DNA from: Nitrososphaerota archaeon
GTDB taxonomy: Archaea; Thermoproteota; Nitrososphaeria; Conexivisphaerales; UBA164
Reading direction: 5' to 3'
Assembly: GCA_029786595.1 (NCBI GenBank)
Contig: JAFLXO010000007.1
Coordinates: 1-36,570, forward strand
Length of the DNA: 36,570 nt
The notes under the pieces were generated by a model. The model searched no databases and was not told the DNA's origin. It saw only the letters and a list, made by a program, of their open reading frames with translations. Every line of letters begins with the position of its first letter. Position 1 is the first letter of the stretch. Shown in pieces: positions 15,747-24,494 of this stretch. The position numbers were made by a program, and so were the translations under genes.

Positions 15747-16203
15747 CGTCATTGCCTCTTCAGTGGCCGCAGTAGCCTTCTCCTGGCTGACTGTAACCCA
15801 CAGGTCTCTGATTTATTCGGCCCTGTTTCTTTCGTTGCTGGGCCTGGCCAATGCTGCCATCTTTTTCATCCTGGGCTTCATCCTGGTCGCCTTCATGCAG
15901 ATAATAATCTATGTTGGCGCCGCCGTCCTGTTCATAATAATGTCGGTATCAATGATGAAGGAGCCTCCAAAGATGTACATGGGCGTCAAGTATGCGGCGT
16001 TTGGCGCTGCAGCCGCGCTGGCCATAGTTTTCTTTATGGTGCTGTTCGCTAACTCGCGCCTTTCACTGGCTCCCATCTCCGTGAGCATTACATCTATGGT
16101 CAACTACCTGGTCAGCTACGGTTATGCCGGCCTGCTCGTCCTATTTATCATGTTGAGCATAGCGCTTCTGGCTTCAATAGCCATAGTTAGGAGGGATGAC
16201 TGA
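15724..16203 (+). CDS. nuoJ: NADH:quinone oxidoreductase-like subunit J
   Basis: NuoJ is a five-helix membrane subunit next to NuoK. The 159-residue protein keeps the conserved third-helix segment with AFMQIIIYVGAAVLFIIMSV (Tyr and Gly of the family's pi-bulge). It is one intact gene, unlike the split J genes of some methanogens. It starts inside the end of nuoI and is followed after five bases by nuoK. Confidence 0.92.
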   Translation: MSILVSLSVIASSVAAVAFSWLTVTHRSLIYSALFLSLLGLANAAIFFILGFILVAFMQIIIYVGAAVLFIIMSVSMMKEPPKMYMGVKYAAFGAAAALAIVFFMVLFANSRLSLAPISVSITSMVNYLVSYGYAGLLVLFIMLSIALLASIAIVRRDD

Positions 16204-16208
16204 GCATC

Positions 16209-16526
16209 ATGAACCCTGTTTTCTATATCGTCCTTTTTACGTCTATATTCATGATCGGCATGGGTTTCGCAGGTTCGGTGGGAAACCGTAACCCGGTTAA
16301 GATGCTGCTATCCATAGAGGTTTCATTCAATGGGGTGCTGTTGCTGCTGCTGTATCTGGCTACGTCTTTGGATGCTGCGCTTCTGGGCGCCGACCTGTCC
16401 ATACTGGCAATAGGCCTTTCAATAGGGGAAATAGCGATAATAATGAGCGTCATGATAGCGCTGTTCAGGACAGGCATGATAAGGGAGCTAGATGAAAAGG
16501 AGTTCAGGGAGGAGGAGGCCGAATGA
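16209..16526 (+). CDS. nuoK: NADH:quinone oxidoreductase-like subunit K
   Basis: NuoK is a three-helix membrane subunit in the proton path. The 105-residue protein has the two buried glutamates expected: Glu37 (LLSIEVSFNGV) and Glu74 (GLSIGEIAIIMSVM). The C-terminus is short, charged and cytoplasmic (LDEKEFREEEAE). It overlaps the next gene as ATGA. Confidence 0.93.
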   Translation: MNPVFYIVLFTSIFMIGMGFAGSVGNRNPVKMLLSIEVSFNGVLLLLLYLATSLDAALLGADLSILAIGLSIGEIAIIMSVMIALFRTGMIRELDEKEFREEEAE

Positions 16527-18007
16527 CAGTTACAGCATTGCCCCTTGGCCTCAGCGTCCTGCTGGTCCCCTTCGTGGTATCCGTCCTGCTGCTGGTGATA
16601 GGGGGAAGGCTCAGGCCGCGGCTTCTTGCGTACATATCTGCTGCTTCGCTGGGGGTGCCCTTAGTATTCACGTCCGCCGTCATGGCGCTTTACAGATCTT
16701 ATAGCGCTACCTTGCTCGCCGTAGGAGGGCTCGGGTCATTTATGGTGGTCATAAACGGGCTGAACTGGCCGGTCCTCCTGGGTATAATGGCCGTGACCAT
16801 GGCCATTGCTATATATTCAGTCCCCTATATGAAGAGGAGATTCGAAGAGCTCGGGAAGGAACACTGGGGCACGTATTTCTTCCTCTATACGTTCTTCTCC
16901 GCTTCTATGGTTGGGATTGTGGAGTCAAACAATTTTATAATGTTCTATCTGTTTCTTGAGCTGAGCCTGATAAGCTCTTTCCTTCTCATAGCCTTCTATG
17001 GATATGGGGACAGGGGCAGGGTTTCCTTCATATACCTAATATGGACCCATCTGGGTGCCTTCCTTTTCCTCCTTGGCGGGTTCATATACGGAATGATCTT
17101 GGGAACCTTCAACTTCTATCCCGTTCCACCCAACCTGAGTTCCATATTCCCATATGTGTACGTGATCATAGCACTTATACTTCTTGGGCTTTTTATCAAG
17201 ATGGCAATCTTCGGGGTGCACGTATGGCTCCCCTATGCTCACGCTGAAGCGCCGACCCCGATATCTGCACTGCTGTCGCCAGCGCTCATCGGGATCGGTG
17301 GATACGCGATTATCAGGATCCCTTATATTTTGTTCTTTTCGTATATGATCAAGCTTCAGTGGGCGCTCATAGTGCTGGCGCTGGTTACCATAATATACAG
17401 CGGGCTTCTGACCTTCCATCAGAAGGATCTAAAGCGGCTTCTGGCATATTCCAGCATAGCACAGATGGGATATATGCTTCTAGGAATAGCATCGTTCAAT
17501 CCTCTGGGCATAGTTGGAGCGATCCTGCAGTTCTATGCGCACGCCGTCGGCAAGTCACTTCTCTTCTCCTCCTCCGGTGCCATTATAACCGAAAACAATG
17601 GGTTACGGGATATAACGAAGATGGGTGGCATGGCCAAGGAAATGCCTATGACGACCTCCATGGCTATGTTGGGATTCATGGACATATCGGGCCTTCCTCC
17701 AACCGTGGGCTTCTTCAGCAAGCTATTCATCCTGCTGGGCGTAGGCAGCTTCTTGGTGAATTCAGGCGTATACGGCTTCATCATGCTGATATTCCTCGTA
17801 GTGGGGTTCGGCATAACCCCTGCATATTCCTTCACGGCCATGAAAAGGGTCTTCTTCGGACCGTCGAAGAAGGGGTTCAAGGACGCGGGCCTGATGATGA
17901 TGGCTCCGCTTATTTTCATAGCTATACTCGGCATAATCACCTTTATTTTTCCAGGATTGCTAATCACGCCGCTCTACCTTTATGTACATTCTCTTATGGG
18001 GGGCTAA
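16523..18007 (+). CDS. nuoM: NADH:quinone oxidoreductase-like subunit M (antiporter-like)
   Basis: This 494-residue antiporter-like channel subunit has about 14 helices. I see the conserved Glu146 in FYLFLELSLI, the trans-membrane Lys226 in GLFIKMAIFGVHVWLPYAHAE, His residues in the same stretch, and APTPISALLSPALIGIGGYA. Length and these motifs fit NuoM better than NuoL, which is longer. It precedes nuoL, so the distal order is K-M-L-N rather than the common K-L-M-N. Three bases separate it from nuoL. Confidence 0.9.
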   Translation: MTVTALPLGLSVLLVPFVVSVLLLVIGGRLRPRLLAYISAASLGVPLVFTSAVMALYRSYSATLLAVGGLGSFMVVINGLNWPVLLGIMAVTMAIAIYSVPYMKRRFEELGKEHWGTYFFLYTFFSASMVGIVESNNFIMFYLFLELSLISSFLLIAFYGYGDRGRVSFIYLIWTHLGAFLFLLGGFIYGMILGTFNFYPVPPNLSSIFPYVYVIIALILLGLFIKMAIFGVHVWLPYAHAEAPTPISALLSPALIGIGGYAIIRIPYILFFSYMIKLQWALIVLALVTIIYSGLLTFHQKDLKRLLAYSSIAQMGYMLLGIASFNPLGIVGAILQFYAHAVGKSLLFSSSGAIITENNGLRDITKMGGMAKEMPMTTSMAMLGFMDISGLPPTVGFFSKLFILLGVGSFLVNSGVYGFIMLIFLVVGFGITPAYSFTAMKRVFFGPSKKGFKDAGLMMMAPLIFIAILGIITFIFPGLLITPLYLYVHSLMGG

Positions 18008-18010
18008 AGC

Positions 18011-20008
18011 ATGAACTATCTTCCTTACCTTATCTGGTCCTCGCCCTTTGTGGCTTCCGCCTTTGTACTGGCTCTGCACAACAGGAAGGCTGCCGGGGGC
18101 ATCTCCATTGGATCAATAGCCATAGCCACTCTCATATCAGCCTATGAGCTGGCCGGCCTGAGCGGCCATCCGGTGGTTCTGAATATCAGCTGGTTCTCCC
18201 TGGGTGCTCTGCAGGTAAACTTGGGCATGCTGATGGACGGGCTATCCACCATCATGGCCCTGGTAGTGGCGGTGATATCCCTGCTGATATCGATATACAG
18301 CTACAGGTACATGGAAGACGATGATGGAATAAACAGGTACTGGTTCTTCTTTACGTTCTTCGTAGGCTCCATGCTGCTCCTTGTCCTCAGTAATAACTTG
18401 CTGCTGCTGCTGATAGGCTGGGAGGGGACCACGCTTTCTTCGTACGCGCTAATAGGGCACTGGTACACGGACGAGCCTGAAAGGTGGGTGGGTGATGCCG
18501 ACAGACATACGCTAGGCGTGCCTGCTTGGTCAACACCAAGTGAGGCTGCCATAAGGGCCATTGTATTTACCTCCCTTGCTGACGTTGCGTTCATAACCGC
18601 CATAGGCATGCTTTATTCGGTATCTGGGACCTTCAGCATAAGCGTTCTTGCCTCTTCCATGCCGCACGTGCTTACCGTGATGCAGAGCAGGGGGATACTG
18701 ATTCCATTTCTGATAGCCTTCACCCTTGGCGCATTTGCAAAATCGGCCCAGTTCCCATTCCATGAGTGGCTGGTAACTGCCATGACCGGGCCCAGCAGCA
18801 TAAGTGCGCTCATACACGCTGCTACAATGGTTAACGCAGGCGTTTATCTGTTGCTCAGGTTCACTCCCATGTTCATAAGCGGTTCCCTGGCGGATGGCCT
18901 GTCGGCCCAGATCGAGCCTTTCTTCATCTATATGCTAATAATTGGAGCCCTTACGGCCTTCATGATGGCCAGCCAGGCAACTGTAGCAAAGGAGCTTAAG
19001 CTGATCCTCGCGTATTCCACCGCATCCCAGATCGGCTATATGTTCATGGCCATAGGGGCCTCCTTCTTCATCTTGCCAACGGTGGCTCTGTTTGCCGCCT
19101 TTTCACACATGATAAGTCAGGCCATATTTAAGGCGGCGCTCTTCCTTGTAGCAGGGGTCCTGATTCACCAGTTCGGATCCAGGTACATAGGGGATATACG
19201 CGGGATCTGGAAATACATGAAGTACTCTTCAATAGCCTTCTTTCTGGCAGCGCTTTCCCTCTCGGGCATACCCCCATTTTCCGGCTTCTGGGATAAGGAC
19301 CTTATCCTTGACCTTACATCGTCAGCCGGACTCTGGGCCGCCTATGCGGTGGGAATGGTTGTGGCCTTCCTGACGGCCTTCTACATTTTCAGGGTGATAG
19401 TTATGACCTTCCAGGCTGGACCAAGGGGGGAGGTGAAGGAGGCAAAAAGAAGCATGATGTGGCCATACCTGTTGCTTGGAGTGGCGGCATTGCTGTTCGG
19501 TATCCTTTGGCCTTATGCTCTGGGAAACATCTCTGGTCGGATCTACATCGCCATGACCTTCGATTCGATAATCAAGTGGGTCCCCGCTCAGGTGGTGTCT
19601 CAGATTCCGTTCAACTTGGTGATGTCAGTCCCATCGGTGGCAGTAAGCCTGGCGGGAATATTCCTTGCGTATTTCCTGTACAGAGGCGGAAAGCAGCCGT
19701 CTATTTCAAAAGGTAAGGCCGGAGGGATGTTCGGCGCGATATACGCCTTCCTCTATGACAGGTGGTTCATAAACGCCGTCTATTACAGGGTTTTTGTTAA
19801 CGGACTTTTGGAGGTATCAACCTTATTGGGGGTTTTCGTCGAGGCTAAGTTCTTCGATGGCATATATCATAATTATATCCCGAACGCGTTCGCCAGGGTG
19901 AGTGGAAGGTTCAGGAGGTTGCAGTCCGGAGATTTCGACCGTTTTATAGGGCTGATGTTCCTTGGACTGCTGGCGCTAATCATAATATTTCTTATATTTT
20001 TGAGGTGA
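18011..20008 (+). CDS. nuoL: NADH:quinone oxidoreductase-like subunit L (antiporter-like)
   Basis: NuoL is the distal antiporter-like subunit and carries the long lateral helix. The 665-residue length and motifs identify it: LLLIGWEGTTLSSYALIGHW, FPFHEWLVTAMTGPSSISAL, IHAATMVNAGVYLL, and GIPPFSGFWDKD near the discontinuous helix. The C-terminal ~120 residues contain an amphipathic segment and a last helix, as expected for the lateral arm. It is one base from nuoN. Confidence 0.94.
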   Translation: MNYLPYLIWSSPFVASAFVLALHNRKAAGGISIGSIAIATLISAYELAGLSGHPVVLNISWFSLGALQVNLGMLMDGLSTIMALVVAVISLLISIYSYRYMEDDDGINRYWFFFTFFVGSMLLLVLSNNLLLLLIGWEGTTLSSYALIGHWYTDEPERWVGDADRHTLGVPAWSTPSEAAIRAIVFTSLADVAFITAIGMLYSVSGTFSISVLASSMPHVLTVMQSRGILIPFLIAFTLGAFAKSAQFPFHEWLVTAMTGPSSISALIHAATMVNAGVYLLLRFTPMFISGSLADGLSAQIEPFFIYMLIIGALTAFMMASQATVAKELKLILAYSTASQIGYMFMAIGASFFILPTVALFAAFSHMISQAIFKAALFLVAGVLIHQFGSRYIGDIRGIWKYMKYSSIAFFLAALSLSGIPPFSGFWDKDLILDLTSSAGLWAAYAVGMVVAFLTAFYIFRVIVMTFQAGPRGEVKEAKRSMMWPYLLLGVAALLFGILWPYALGNISGRIYIAMTFDSIIKWVPAQVVSQIPFNLVMSVPSVAVSLAGIFLAYFLYRGGKQPSISKGKAGGMFGAIYAFLYDRWFINAVYYRVFVNGLLEVSTLLGVFVEAKFFDGIYHNYIPNAFARVSGRFRRLQSGDFDRFIGLMFLGLLALIIIFLIFLR

Positions 20009-20009
20009 T

Positions 20010-21452
20010 ATGGACATGCAAATAATTCTGTTCTACTCGATCGCTCCGCTCGTAATATCAGGCCTGCTGATTCCACTGCTACGCAACAGGCAATACATCA
20101 GAATGAAGGGGATCATAGGGGCCGCGGCTTTGGTCATCACCCTCGGCATCTGGGCGTATGAATATTTTTCAGGCGCCATTTCCAGCTGGTTGATCTCCAG
20201 TTCCCCAGTGAGCGACTTGGCGCGCTATTTCCTGCCGGACTGGCTATCCCTTTTGGTGGCCGTTGTAGCTGTTATGGGCGGGTTGTTAGCCCTGCCCCTG
20301 GCCAGAAGGCTCACCGGCAACCAGACCGTATACATTTCCATCGTGCTGATAGGCGTGGGCGGGACCATCGTGCTCGCATCAACACTGAACCCATTCCTAA
20401 TAGTCGCATCGTGGGGACTGGTATCTGTGGCCAGCTATGCGCTGGCGTCAATAGCCAAGGACAGGGATTCGCTTATTAACTCTGTGAAGTACGCCATTAT
20501 GGGTGCCATAGCGTTTCAGTTCCTTGTAATAGCAGTCTTCCTGATCTATTCCTCAATTGGGAATCCTTCTGGAGCCCTCCTACTAGACCTAGGGTTGCTC
20601 CTTCTGATGGCGGCCATAGGTTTCAAGATCGGAATCCCGCCATTTCATATGTGGCTGCCGGACCTCTACGGATATTCTGAACCTCTTTCGGTAGCCCCGC
20701 TGTCCGCCATAATGAAGCTGGGGCCAATTGCGCTGCTCCTTAGGCTTATGCTTGCCCAGGCGCCGTCCGGGCCTGAAATGGAAGCCCTCCTTGCAGTGTT
20801 GGTTGTCCTTTCGATCGTTGCCATGACGTTCGGCAACGTGACGGCGCTGGTACAGAAGAATATCCAGAGGATGATGGCTTATAGCAGCATGGCTCAGGTT
20901 GGATATATGCTGATGGCCATCACGGTAGCCTTTGCATCATTTTCCACCAGGGACTATACATCATTTTACTTTTCAGTGGGCGGGCTGCTGATTTACCTGC
21001 TTGCCTATTCGGCGTCAAAAGCTGGGATATTTACGCTAATAAAGGGGGTAAGATCGGGCAGAGAGGTGACGTTAACGGATATCAGGGGACTTTCTGCTAC
21101 CAATGGGGCGCAGTCAGCTTCATTCACCATCCTTCTGCTTAACCTCATAGGGCTTCCTCCACTTGTGGGCTTTTGGGGTAAGCTGCTTATCTTTGCATCG
21201 GCGGCGAACCCTGAACTGTCATTCTTTTATATTGGCGGAGTTCCGTGGTTCGCCCTGATAGGAATAATAAACAGCGTTATATCGGTGTTCTATTATATGA
21301 AAATAGTCAGGTCCATGTACGGTGATTCCGAGAAGGTGCGTGGCCACGACGCGCCAGCGCGCAGGTTTGAAGGCCTTAATCTGGTGATATTTGCATCTAC
21401 TATAATAGTAGTTGTTGTAGGGATAATAGTCCCTGTGTTGCTTGTGATTTGA
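20010..21452 (+). CDS. nuoN: NADH:quinone oxidoreductase-like subunit N (antiporter-like)
   Basis: NuoN is the third antiporter-like subunit of the membrane arm. The 480-residue protein has about 14 helices, with GFKIGIPPFHMWLPDLY (membrane Lys and His), EPLSVAPLSAIMKLG, RMMAYSSMAQVGYMLMA and GLPPLVGFWGKLLIF. The ATG at 20010 follows a gaggtga ribosome site that overlaps the nuoL stop. It is the last gene of the operon; 78 bases and a new TATA-like box separate it from the next gene. Confidence 0.94.
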   Translation: MDMQIILFYSIAPLVISGLLIPLLRNRQYIRMKGIIGAAALVITLGIWAYEYFSGAISSWLISSSPVSDLARYFLPDWLSLLVAVVAVMGGLLALPLARRLTGNQTVYISIVLIGVGGTIVLASTLNPFLIVASWGLVSVASYALASIAKDRDSLINSVKYAIMGAIAFQFLVIAVFLIYSSIGNPSGALLLDLGLLLLMAAIGFKIGIPPFHMWLPDLYGYSEPLSVAPLSAIMKLGPIALLLRLMLAQAPSGPEMEALLAVLVVLSIVAMTFGNVTALVQKNIQRMMAYSSMAQVGYMLMAITVAFASFSTRDYTSFYFSVGGLLIYLLAYSASKAGIFTLIKGVRSGREVTLTDIRGLSATNGAQSASFTILLLNLIGLPPLVGFWGKLLIFASAANPELSFFYIGGVPWFALIGIINSVISVFYYMKIVRSMYGDSEKVRGHDAPARRFEGLNLVIFASTIIVVVVGIIVPVLLVI

Positions 21453-21495
21453 GCAAGCATTACTAGCAATATTCTAATAGGAATAATAAGATAGG

Positions 21496-21503
21496 TTTTT
21501 ATA
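21496..21503 (+). promoter_or_regulatory. TATA-like box and G-rich leader for the PLP enzyme gene
   Basis: The element tttttata is 28-35 bases before the ATG at 21531. A run of six G at 21518-21523, seven bases before the ATG, can serve as a ribosome site. This gene therefore probably has a short leader rather than none. Confidence 0.5.
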
Positions 21504-21530
21504 CAATAATGGAATAAGGGGGGACTGTAA

Positions 21531-22682
21531 ATGAGGGACAGCACGGAGGCCATTCATGGCCACGGATTTTTCGATGAATCAACTGGTACGTTCATACCAC
21601 CCATTTTCATGTCAGCCATGTTCGAACAGCCGGGGTGGACTAGGAGCACGGAACGCGGCGTTGACCTGAAGTATAGCAGGGAGGAGAACCCATCCGTCTC
21701 TTCTCTGGAAAGGATTATGACAAAGCTGGAGGGGGCTGAGGACACGCTCGCCTTTTCCAGTGGAATGTCGGCCATCTCCAGCATTTATATGTCTAAACTC
21801 AAGGCCGGCGCAGCTGCCGTCGTGATATCTGAAGCTTATGCAACTTCTATCAAGCTACTGGAGGATTACAGGAAGTTCGGGGTAGATGTGAGGACGGTCT
21901 GGCCAAGCACAGAAGAAATAATAGCATCAATCAAGAAGGATGTTGCATTTGTGCTCCTGGAGAGCATGACCAATCCATCCCTTAGGGTATTCGATATAGA
22001 AGAAATAGCAAAGGCAGCTCATGAAGCTGGCACGGAGCTGATAGTTGATAACACCTTCCTGAGCCCGATCCTGTACAAGCCCCTAGCCCATGGTGCAAGG
22101 CTCGTCATAGAAAGCAGTACCAAATACCTGAATGGCCATAATGACGCCATAGGCGGGATAGTCTCTGGTAATAAGGAAGACATCAGAGGGCTCTGGGACT
22201 GGAGGCGAAAAATGGGCTCCATCATGTCACCGCTAACCGCTTACCTTACGAGCAGGGGGCTGAAGACGCTGGAGTTGAGGGTCAAGAGGGAATCCGATAG
22301 CGCGCTACGAATAGCCAGATGGCTCTCAGAGAGCGGCATGGTAAAGGAGGTTATATATCCCGGGCTTGAAGATAACCCATATCATAAGCTGGCAAAGAAG
22401 CAGTTCACAGGATTTGGAGGGGTCCTTTGCTTCAGGGTCCGGGGTGGAGGAGCCGCTGCCAAGCTTTTGCTAAAGTCAATAAAGCTGATCAAACCAGCGC
22501 CGAGCTTAGGTGGCACGGAGAGCCTGATAAGCTATCCAATCATTTCGGCCTCCTCCTCCCTGGATCAGGCCAGCCGACAGAAGCTGGGGATAACCGATGA
22601 CCTGCTCCGCCTTTCATTGGGGGTTGAAGATCCGGAGGACCTTATGGCGGACCTCAGGCAGGCACTGGGCAGGACCGGCTGA
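21531..22682 (+). CDS. Cys/Met metabolism PLP enzyme (cystathionine gamma-synthase/lyase type)
   Basis: This fold-type I PLP enzyme belongs to the trans-sulfuration family, which makes or cleaves cystathionine or related sulfur amino acids. The 383-residue protein has the family motifs YSREENPSVSSLER, FSSGMSAISS, LLESMTNPSLRVFDI, VDNTFLSP, and ESSTKYLNGHNDAIGG with Lys198 as the PLP lysine. SLGGTESLISYP is the substrate-side C-terminal motif. The family's gamma-synthase, gamma-lyase, O-acetylhomoserine sulfhydrylase and methionine gamma-lyase cannot be told apart reliably by eye, so I give no symbol. It is monocistronic between the nuo operon and a minus-strand cluster. Confidence 0.9.
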   Translation: MRDSTEAIHGHGFFDESTGTFIPPIFMSAMFEQPGWTRSTERGVDLKYSREENPSVSSLERIMTKLEGAEDTLAFSSGMSAISSIYMSKLKAGAAAVVISEAYATSIKLLEDYRKFGVDVRTVWPSTEEIIASIKKDVAFVLLESMTNPSLRVFDIEEIAKAAHEAGTELIVDNTFLSPILYKPLAHGARLVIESSTKYLNGHNDAIGGIVSGNKEDIRGLWDWRRKMGSIMSPLTAYLTSRGLKTLELRVKRESDSALRIARWLSESGMVKEVIYPGLEDNPYHKLAKKQFTGFGGVLCFRVRGGGAAAKLLLKSIKLIKPAPSLGGTESLISYPIISASSSLDQASRQKLGITDDLLRLSLGVEDPEDLMADLRQALGRTG

Positions 22683-22910
22683 ACGCCCACAGGACTTCCG
22701 AGCTCCACATTAAAGCAAGATCATCCTGCCTGACAGGCCATCATCTTATGGCCGAAGAGTACAAGCCTTTCTGAGGGCTATTCCCTTGTGGGTTAGCTAG
22801 CCACCAGGGAGTCTGTTTTGTGATTCAGCCATACGTTGCTTGCGATGATACATAACAGCGCCATCATTTCCCAAATAAGGGCAGTCGCTCTAATATTTCT
22901 TGTTCTATGG

Positions 22911-23348
22911 TCAGGAGCCCTTCAGGTAGCTGCCATCAATTGTCACCTGAAGCTGATAGCGTGTATCTAGCAGGCTTACAGTGGCCTCCTTCTTGTCCTT
23001 GTCAAACCTTACTATCCGCGCTTTCATCCCCTTAAATGGGCCCGTTATGACCTCCACCACCTGCCCTTCGGCGAAGGACATTTCGACCTCCATGGGTTTG
23101 ATTATGCTCTGAATATCGCTAACCTTCATCAGCCCCGGAACGGTGGACCTGACGTTCTTGGTTCCGGTGGACAGGTCGGCAACTACATTTATTTTTTCGG
23201 CCTCTATAAGGAGGTATCCCTTCATTTTACTTGCATATATTATGGAAAAGATAGGAAGTCCCTTTGTTTTTACCCTTTCAGCTATGCTTTCAGCTATGTT
23301 CTTCTCGTGCCCGCCGGCTACCTTAAGAACGAATATCTTAGATGTCAT
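22911..23348 (-). CDS. spt5: Transcription elongation factor Spt5 (NusG-like)
   Basis: Spt5 binds the RNA polymerase clamp and makes elongation processive, usually together with Spt4. The 145-residue protein has an NGN domain (about 1-83: KIFVLKVAGGHEKNIAESIA, SIIYASKMKGYLLIEAE) and a KOW domain (about 92-145: FAEGQVVEVITGPFKGMKAR). I use ATG at 23348, which follows GGAG seven bases upstream and lies one base after the stop of the preceding gene. A GTG at 23360 would add four residues and overlap that gene. The archaeal order secE-spt5 is conserved, which supports the SecE call next door. Confidence 0.93.
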   Translation of the reverse strand: MTSKIFVLKVAGGHEKNIAESIAERVKTKGLPIFSIIYASKMKGYLLIEAEKINVVADLSTGTKNVRSTVPGLMKVSDIQSIIKPMEVEMSFAEGQVVEVITGPFKGMKARIVRFDKDKKEATVSLLDTRYQLQVTIDGSYLKGS

Positions 23349-23349
23349 A

Positions 23350-24312
23350 TCATGCTCCACCTAGTAGGGCTGCCACTAAATGGATAATAAACCCTATGCC
23401 GCCGGTCAGCGCTAATGCCAGGATGACCAACTTAAGGTAGAGGTTGTATTCCTTTTTTGTGGACTTCTTGCTATAAGAGAGGATAGTCATCATGCTCCTT
23501 CCCATTTCCTTAACGTTCTCTGTCCTCCGTATCATAAAGGCTGCGGTACCACCTATGATCACGGCAACCAGCCCCAGACCGATGTATAACTCAATCGGGT
23601 TGCTGTATGCAAATGCGACTTCAACCGATGCGCCGGCCTGATTAACGGTTACTGAGCCCTTCGAGGGGGTTGGCACAAAATTCTTGTTTACAGATGATAT
23701 AGTATAATTGTAGGCACCGTTAGCTTCATTTATGCTTATGGTGGCGTTGTCCGAATAGAATGTATTACCGTTGATGGTCACCGACCAGTTTCCACCGCTT
23801 ACTAGCCCGGTCTCGCTAAACACTACGGCATATAATACGGGGGCAAATGTGATCGTCTCTTCTACTGGTGTGCCTGTTACGTTGACAGTACCAGATGATG
23901 GGGTCGCCGTATAACCAGGTATGGAGAGGACGGTAAATGCATAGGACCCGTTGACCTCCTGTAATATCGTGCTATCGCTCGTTATGTTGATTATGTTTTC
24001 ATTGACGGTTATCTCCCAAGAAGTATTAGGCGGTAGCCCAACTTCAGTAAAGTTTACTGGGTAGTTGGTTAACGCGGTTGCAGCCGCAGACAAATCGGCA
24101 GGCATCCCATTAGTCTGGGCAAGGGAAACGCTGCTGGGATTTCCGCTGAGGTTAAACGACCCCAGTAAGGGGTAAAGCCCTGCTTCAGCATGCTGCAGGC
24201 TGGGCCCGCCTGAGTTCTGTGCAATCATCTGTTGCCCGCCTGCAACGACGATGGCACATAGCAGGATGAGCATCAGAAGCACTGTAAGTCTTTGGGTGTA
24301 ATCCGGCTTCAT
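23350..24312 (-). CDS. secE: Secreted beta-repeat domain fused to SecE (Sec61 gamma) translocon subunit
   Basis: The 320-residue protein starts with a cytoplasmic basic segment and a membrane helix (about 10-30). Two thermopsin-type repeats follow (about 83-158 and 160-236), each beginning like VNFTEVGLPPNTSWEITVN or VVFSETGLVSGGNWSVTIN. A second helix spans 241-261. The last 60 residues look like a complete archaeal SecE: a basic cytoplasmic helix, KKSTKKEYNLYLK, then GGIGFIIHLVAALL. The outer part carries about nine N-glycosylation sequons. Signal anchor out, second helix back in, SecE helix out: this gives SecE its normal orientation. The gene sits directly before spt5, the usual place for secE. 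In-frame Met260 and Met270 could start a free SecE, but neither has a clear ribosome site. I judge the SecE identity likely and one fused product probable. Confidence 0.8.
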   Translation of the reverse strand: MKPDYTQRLTVLLMLILLCAIVVAGGQQMIAQNSGGPSLQHAEAGLYPLLGSFNLSGNPSSVSLAQTNGMPADLSAAATALTNYPVNFTEVGLPPNTSWEITVNENIINITSDSTILQEVNGSYAFTVLSIPGYTATPSSGTVNVTGTPVEETITFAPVLYAVVFSETGLVSGGNWSVTINGNTFYSDNATISINEANGAYNYTISSVNKNFVPTPSKGSVTVNQAGASVEVAFAYSNPIELYIGLGLVAVIIGGTAAFMIRRTENVKEMGRSMMTILSYSKKSTKKEYNLYLKLVILALALTGGIGFIIHLVAALLGGA

Positions 24313-24494
24313 ACCATATCACACATCTGGTAAAGGTAGTGGTAACCCGTCGAGTAGCTGTTAACGTACAGTTTTCTTATGCATACGGTAAATCTGCAGC
24401 CCAATATGGCACCGTTCATTTTATATCAGCTTATAAATATTCCGAGGAATAAATTTGCCCCAATAGAATCTGGTTTTTTCCATGCAATAGGGCT

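Noticed and set aside
17359-18147. 262-residue frame across nuoM and nuoL
   Set aside because: It is a His/Ser-rich alternative-frame shadow of two certain genes.
22683-22910. Possible tRNA or small RNA between the PLP enzyme and spt5 genes
   Set aside because: Short inverted repeats are present (such as gcctgacaggc), but no cloverleaf or T-loop consensus can be built.
23350-23535. Standalone SecE starting at Met260 or Met270 of the fusion
   Set aside because: Neither Met is preceded by a clear ribosome site or TATA box, and the frame is continuous with a well-formed secreted domain of matching topology. An internal start cannot be excluded without transcript data.
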